Part shown: positions 39,905-41,649 of the stretch, piece by piece
Layout: each line of letters starts with the position of its first letter
How positions within the stretch are numbered: position 1 is the stretch's first letter
Virus record (IMG/VR): IMGVR_UViG_3300037193_002936
Coordinates: 1 to 41,649 of that record
DNA length: 41,649 nt
Strand: one strand, 5' to 3'
Source: a virus
Notes under the pieces: generated by a model
What the model was told of the DNA's origin: nothing
The model's input: only the letters and a program-made list of their open reading frames with translations
Databases searched by the model: none
Position numbers and translations under genes: made by a program

Positions 39905-40079
39905 GAAACGAAAGAGATGCCCTCATCCCGCCTGGCGGTTTAAACAAACCAAAAAAGGATGCAAGCGAACGTGTACTACCTGCCACCTCTCCATCACAGA
40001 AGTGGCGTCCGGAGTTTTTGGGAACAAAAACACCAATGAAATCCTTCAGGCTATGGAAAAAGTATTGAAAGTCAAATGA
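39873..40079 (+). CDS. Small Cys-rich protein, possible zinc finger
   Basis: 68 aa overlapping the helicase 3' end by 32 bp. Basic N-terminus (MKKKTNHSLSEKRKRCPHPAWRF) and Cys/His spacing C-P-H-P ... C-K-R-T-C-T-T-C-H that could bind one zinc. Possibly a DNA-binding accessory. The overlap in another frame leaves some doubt. Confidence 0.5.
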   Translation: MKKKTNHSLSEKRKRCPHPAWRFKQTKKGCKRTCTTCHLSITEVASGVFGNKNTNEILQAMEKVLKVK

Positions 40080-40267
40080 CCACCAATCAGTTCCTGATCC
40101 AAACATTGCTGTTGCGTCTGCAGTTCAGCCACCTCGCCAATACACACTGGGAGCCACTGCCGTCATACCAAGATTGCGTCCTTCGGTTGATTATGCGGCT
40201 GATGGACATTCCAATCGTAAGTAAAATAGATTTTGGGCCTCCGCCAGATTTTATGAATCCTGAATAA
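40076..40267 (+). CDS. Small hypothetical protein
   Basis: 63 aa, starting with a 4-bp ATGA overlap with the previous stop. Helical (FLIQTLLLRLQFSHLANTHW; CVLRLIMRLMDIPIV). Function unknown. Confidence 0.5.
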   Translation: MTTNQFLIQTLLLRLQFSHLANTHWEPLPSYQDCVLRLIMRLMDIPIVSKIDFGPPPDFMNPE

Positions 40268-40277
40268 ACTCACACGA

Positions 40278-41342
40278 ATGAATCATGTGGCTCATACCTT
40301 CAAACCACTCTCTCTACTCAGCCTTTGCACAGGACTGCGTGCACTCGAAAGAGGTATTGCAAGAGCAGTTGCAACATTACGGGGATCATCAGAAAGTGAT
40401 CAATGGAGAGAAGAAGACATTCTCAAACCTGCCGCTTATGTGGAGATCGAATCCATTGCCGCCTACAATCTGGTTGCGCAAATGGAGCAACGTGTACTGG
40501 CTCCCGCTCCTGTTTGGACGGACCTTAAAACATTCCCATGGCACGCTTTTCACGGAAAAATACACGTCCTCACTGGCGGATATCCATGCCAGCCCTTCAG
40601 CCAAGCAGGCCTACAACAAGGCATTCTTGACCCCCGTCACCTCTACCCTTACATCGAACACGGAGTCGATGCAGTTAGACCTGTTTGCTGCTTCTTCGAA
40701 AACGTCGCCAACCACCTCAATCTCGGATACCGAGAGGTCAAACATTCTCTGGAATCGCTTGGTTACGCGGTTAAAGAGGGAATATTCTCAGCGCAAGAGG
40801 TTGGCGCTCCGCACATTCGCAAGAGGCTCTTCATCCTTGCAGTGGCCAACGCCTACAGCGGTGAATCGCGTGAGGGACGAAGAAACTTTGCAGAAATGTT
40901 TGGAATACCGCAAGGTCAACGCCAACCAAAACACTGTGCCTCTTTATCTGGAAGAGACTGTGCGATTGTGGACAACACCCACGGTCAAAGGAAATTACAA
41001 TCGCAAGGGATTGTCCAAAGCATCGGGGGACGGCTTGATGACCCAAGTGAAGGAGTTGGCTTGGCCAACTCCTTCAGCGCGGGATTGGAGGAGTGGCAAA
41101 AGCAATCAACACAACAAAAACGCTCGACCACTCAACGAGGTAGTGATGAAAGAGGATGGCCCGCGCGACCAGGACAGTCTCAACACTCCTGGGAACACCC
41201 TCGTCTTGAATCCCGCATGGGTTTTACAGCTAATGGGTACGACTTTACAGAAGACCTTCTTCGCATGGCGGGAAATGCCGTCGTTGAACAAACAGCAGAG
41301 CTCGCCTTCCTCACCCTTCTCCAAAAACACAGACTAACATGA
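40278..41342 (+). CDS. Cytosine-C5 DNA methyltransferase
   Basis: 354 aa. Motif I-like LSLCTGLRALERG (residues 14-26), a motif II-like acidic turn in AAYVEIE (52-58), motif IV GGYPCQPFSQAG (100-111, catalytic Cys104), motif VI FENV (140-143), motif VIII QEVGAPHIRKRLFI (173-186) and motif X MAGNAV (330-335). Residues 187-315 replace the usual recognition region with short repeated pieces (ANAYSG, DNTHGQ, ANSFSA) and a polar stretch. This region is exactly where another long frame runs. It probably methylates cytosine in the phage's own DNA, protecting it from host restriction or marking it. Confidence 0.87.
   Translation: MNHVAHTFKPLSLLSLCTGLRALERGIARAVATLRGSSESDQWREEDILKPAAYVEIESIAAYNLVAQMEQRVLAPAPVWTDLKTFPWHAFHGKIHVLTGGYPCQPFSQAGLQQGILDPRHLYPYIEHGVDAVRPVCCFFENVANHLNLGYREVKHSLESLGYAVKEGIFSAQEVGAPHIRKRLFILAVANAYSGESREGRRNFAEMFGIPQGQRQPKHCASLSGRDCAIVDNTHGQRKLQSQGIVQSIGGRLDDPSEGVGLANSFSAGLEEWQKQSTQQKRSTTQRGSDERGWPARPGQSQHSWEHPRLESRMGFTANGYDFTEDLLRMAGNAVVEQTAELAFLTLLQKHRLT
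40285..41337 (+). CDS. Overprinted frame inside the methyltransferase gene
   Basis: 350 codons in the +1 frame, starting 7 bp after the methyltransferase ATG and stopping 5 bp before its stop. It has recognisable family features: SLADIHASPSAKQAY (residues 96-110), LDLFAASSKTSPTTS (131-145), WNRLVTRLKREYSQRKRLAL (156-175), three WPTP-like units (WPTPT 187, WTTPT 229, WPTPS 260) and LNPAWVLQLMGTT (308-320). I recall this protein type from many phages, also lying across cytosine methyltransferase genes. Its function is unknown. Two open frames of this length over the same DNA are rare by chance, so I rate it likely real. Confidence 0.65.
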   Translation: MWLIPSNHSLYSAFAQDCVHSKEVLQEQLQHYGDHQKVINGEKKTFSNLPLMWRSNPLPPTIWLRKWSNVYWLPLLFGRTLKHSHGTLFTEKYTSSLADIHASPSAKQAYNKAFLTPVTSTLTSNTESMQLDLFAASSKTSPTTSISDTERSNILWNRLVTRLKREYSQRKRLALRTFARGSSSLQWPTPTAVNRVRDEETLQKCLEYRKVNANQNTVPLYLEETVRLWTTPTVKGNYNRKGLSKASGDGLMTQVKELAWPTPSARDWRSGKSNQHNKNARPLNEVVMKEDGPRDQDSLNTPGNTLVLNPAWVLQLMGTTLQKTFFAWREMPSLNKQQSSPSSPFSKNTD

Positions 41343-41649
41343 CACTCCTCCCCGCCCCCGACAACATGAACCTCCTCAAGCGCCTCATCTCCGATGACGG
41401 CAAAATAGAGATGGGCCTCCACCCCGTCGTATACGGCTGGCGCGTCCGTGCCGGATTCATCGGCAATGGATGGGTTGAAATAGATTGGTGCTGCGGTGAT
41501 CGCCCTACGATCGTATGGGGCACATACCTACTGCTGCGCGACCTCCTCCAGGCTGGTCACAAGCTCCGAGACCTGCCAGGCATGAGCAAAGTCAAACCCT
41601 GGATCAACGACCCCACATTCGTCAAACACATCCTCTCCCTGGGCATCCG
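41339..41649 (+). CDS. Hypothetical protein (3' truncated by window edge)
   Basis: 103 complete codons from the ATG at 41339, which overlaps the methyltransferase TGA as ATGA; it runs off the right edge. Mixed alpha/beta, with DWCCGD and a helix YLLLRDLLQAGHKLRDL. Strongly GC-rich third positions (CTC, GCC, CGC), unlike the AT-rich left arm. Function unknown. Confidence 0.6.
   Translation, partial: MTLLPAPDNMNLLKRLISDDGKIEMGLHPVVYGWRVRAGFIGNGWVEIDWCCGDRPTIVWGTYLLLRDLLQAGHKLRDLPGMSKVKPWINDPTFVKHILSLGI

Noticed and set aside
1-41649. Integrase, attachment sites, CRISPR arrays, insertion sequences
   Set aside because: No recombinase motifs, regularly spaced repeats or inverted-repeat-bounded elements were seen.

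Overview
The window is a stretch of a double-stranded DNA tailed phage genome. The left 33.2 kb is transcribed almost entirely leftward (minus strand) and the right 8.3 kb mainly rightward (plus strand). No integrase, CRISPR array, rRNA or insertion sequence was seen. Several signs point to a Bacteroidota host. Octamers of the form TAnnTTTG, the Bacteroidota -7 box, sit ahead of several divergent genes; Shine-Dalgarno sequences are mostly absent; the helicase has the GKKKSRKS type of Walker A; and several small proteins belong to families I associate with Bacteroidota phages. The 720-aa terminase, 788-aa portal and a truncated large virion protein that opens with a GGMN...GDYRYARNLR...GENI pattern suggest a crAss-like (Crassvirales-type) podovirus. 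That placement is an inference from architecture, not a database result.

Minus strand, read right to left. A recombination and replication-accessory block comes first (33.2-28.8 kb): a RecT-like annealing protein, an interrupted tRNA-Leu-like element, a long coiled-coil protein, a DEDDh 3'-5' exonuclease, a RecE/RecB-like PD-(D/E)XK nuclease and SSB. Next is a tightly overlapping set (28.8-25.3 kb) with the adenylyltransferase and kinase halves of HldE as separate genes, a small HAD phosphatase, an unknown protein, a SNF2/DEAD-type helicase and a VRR-NUC nuclease. A 0.3-kb gap with little convincing coding sequence is followed by about ten very small overlapping genes, many of them membrane proteins, plus a secreted CAP-domain protein (25.0-22.2 kb). 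One plus-strand gene interrupts the leftward series at 21.7-22.2 kb. Then come packaging and head genes (candidate small terminase, TerL, portal, candidate scaffold, major capsid protein, an unknown head-region protein), with strong hairpin terminators after three of them. The remaining leftward genes are a CBM-like fibre partner, a 1393-aa fibre, an SGNH esterase, an alpha/beta-hydrolase, a cluster of small membrane/coiled-coil proteins that may act in lysis, three connector-like proteins and the truncated large virion protein at the left edge.

Plus strand. A divergent promoter region at 33.2-33.3 kb separates the two arms. The rightward arm opens with two small HTH-like proteins on opposite strands (a possible switch) and continues with an accessory series of small overlapping genes, including two tandem relatives, an ASCH/PUA-like protein and a DUF1643 protein. 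A rho-independent terminator and a 230-base gap precede a DnaB-N/RecA-type replicative helicase. At the right end a cytosine-C5 DNA methyltransferase gene carries a second, almost fully co-extensive 350-codon reading frame, the strongest case in the window for a hidden (overprinted) gene. The final gene is cut by the window edge and is visibly GC-rich.

Together the genes cover packaging, virion assembly, host-surface processing (two esterases), recombination, replication, DNA methylation and nucleotide-sugar metabolism. The findings I rate highest are the overprinted gene, the split HldE cassette and the interrupted tRNA.
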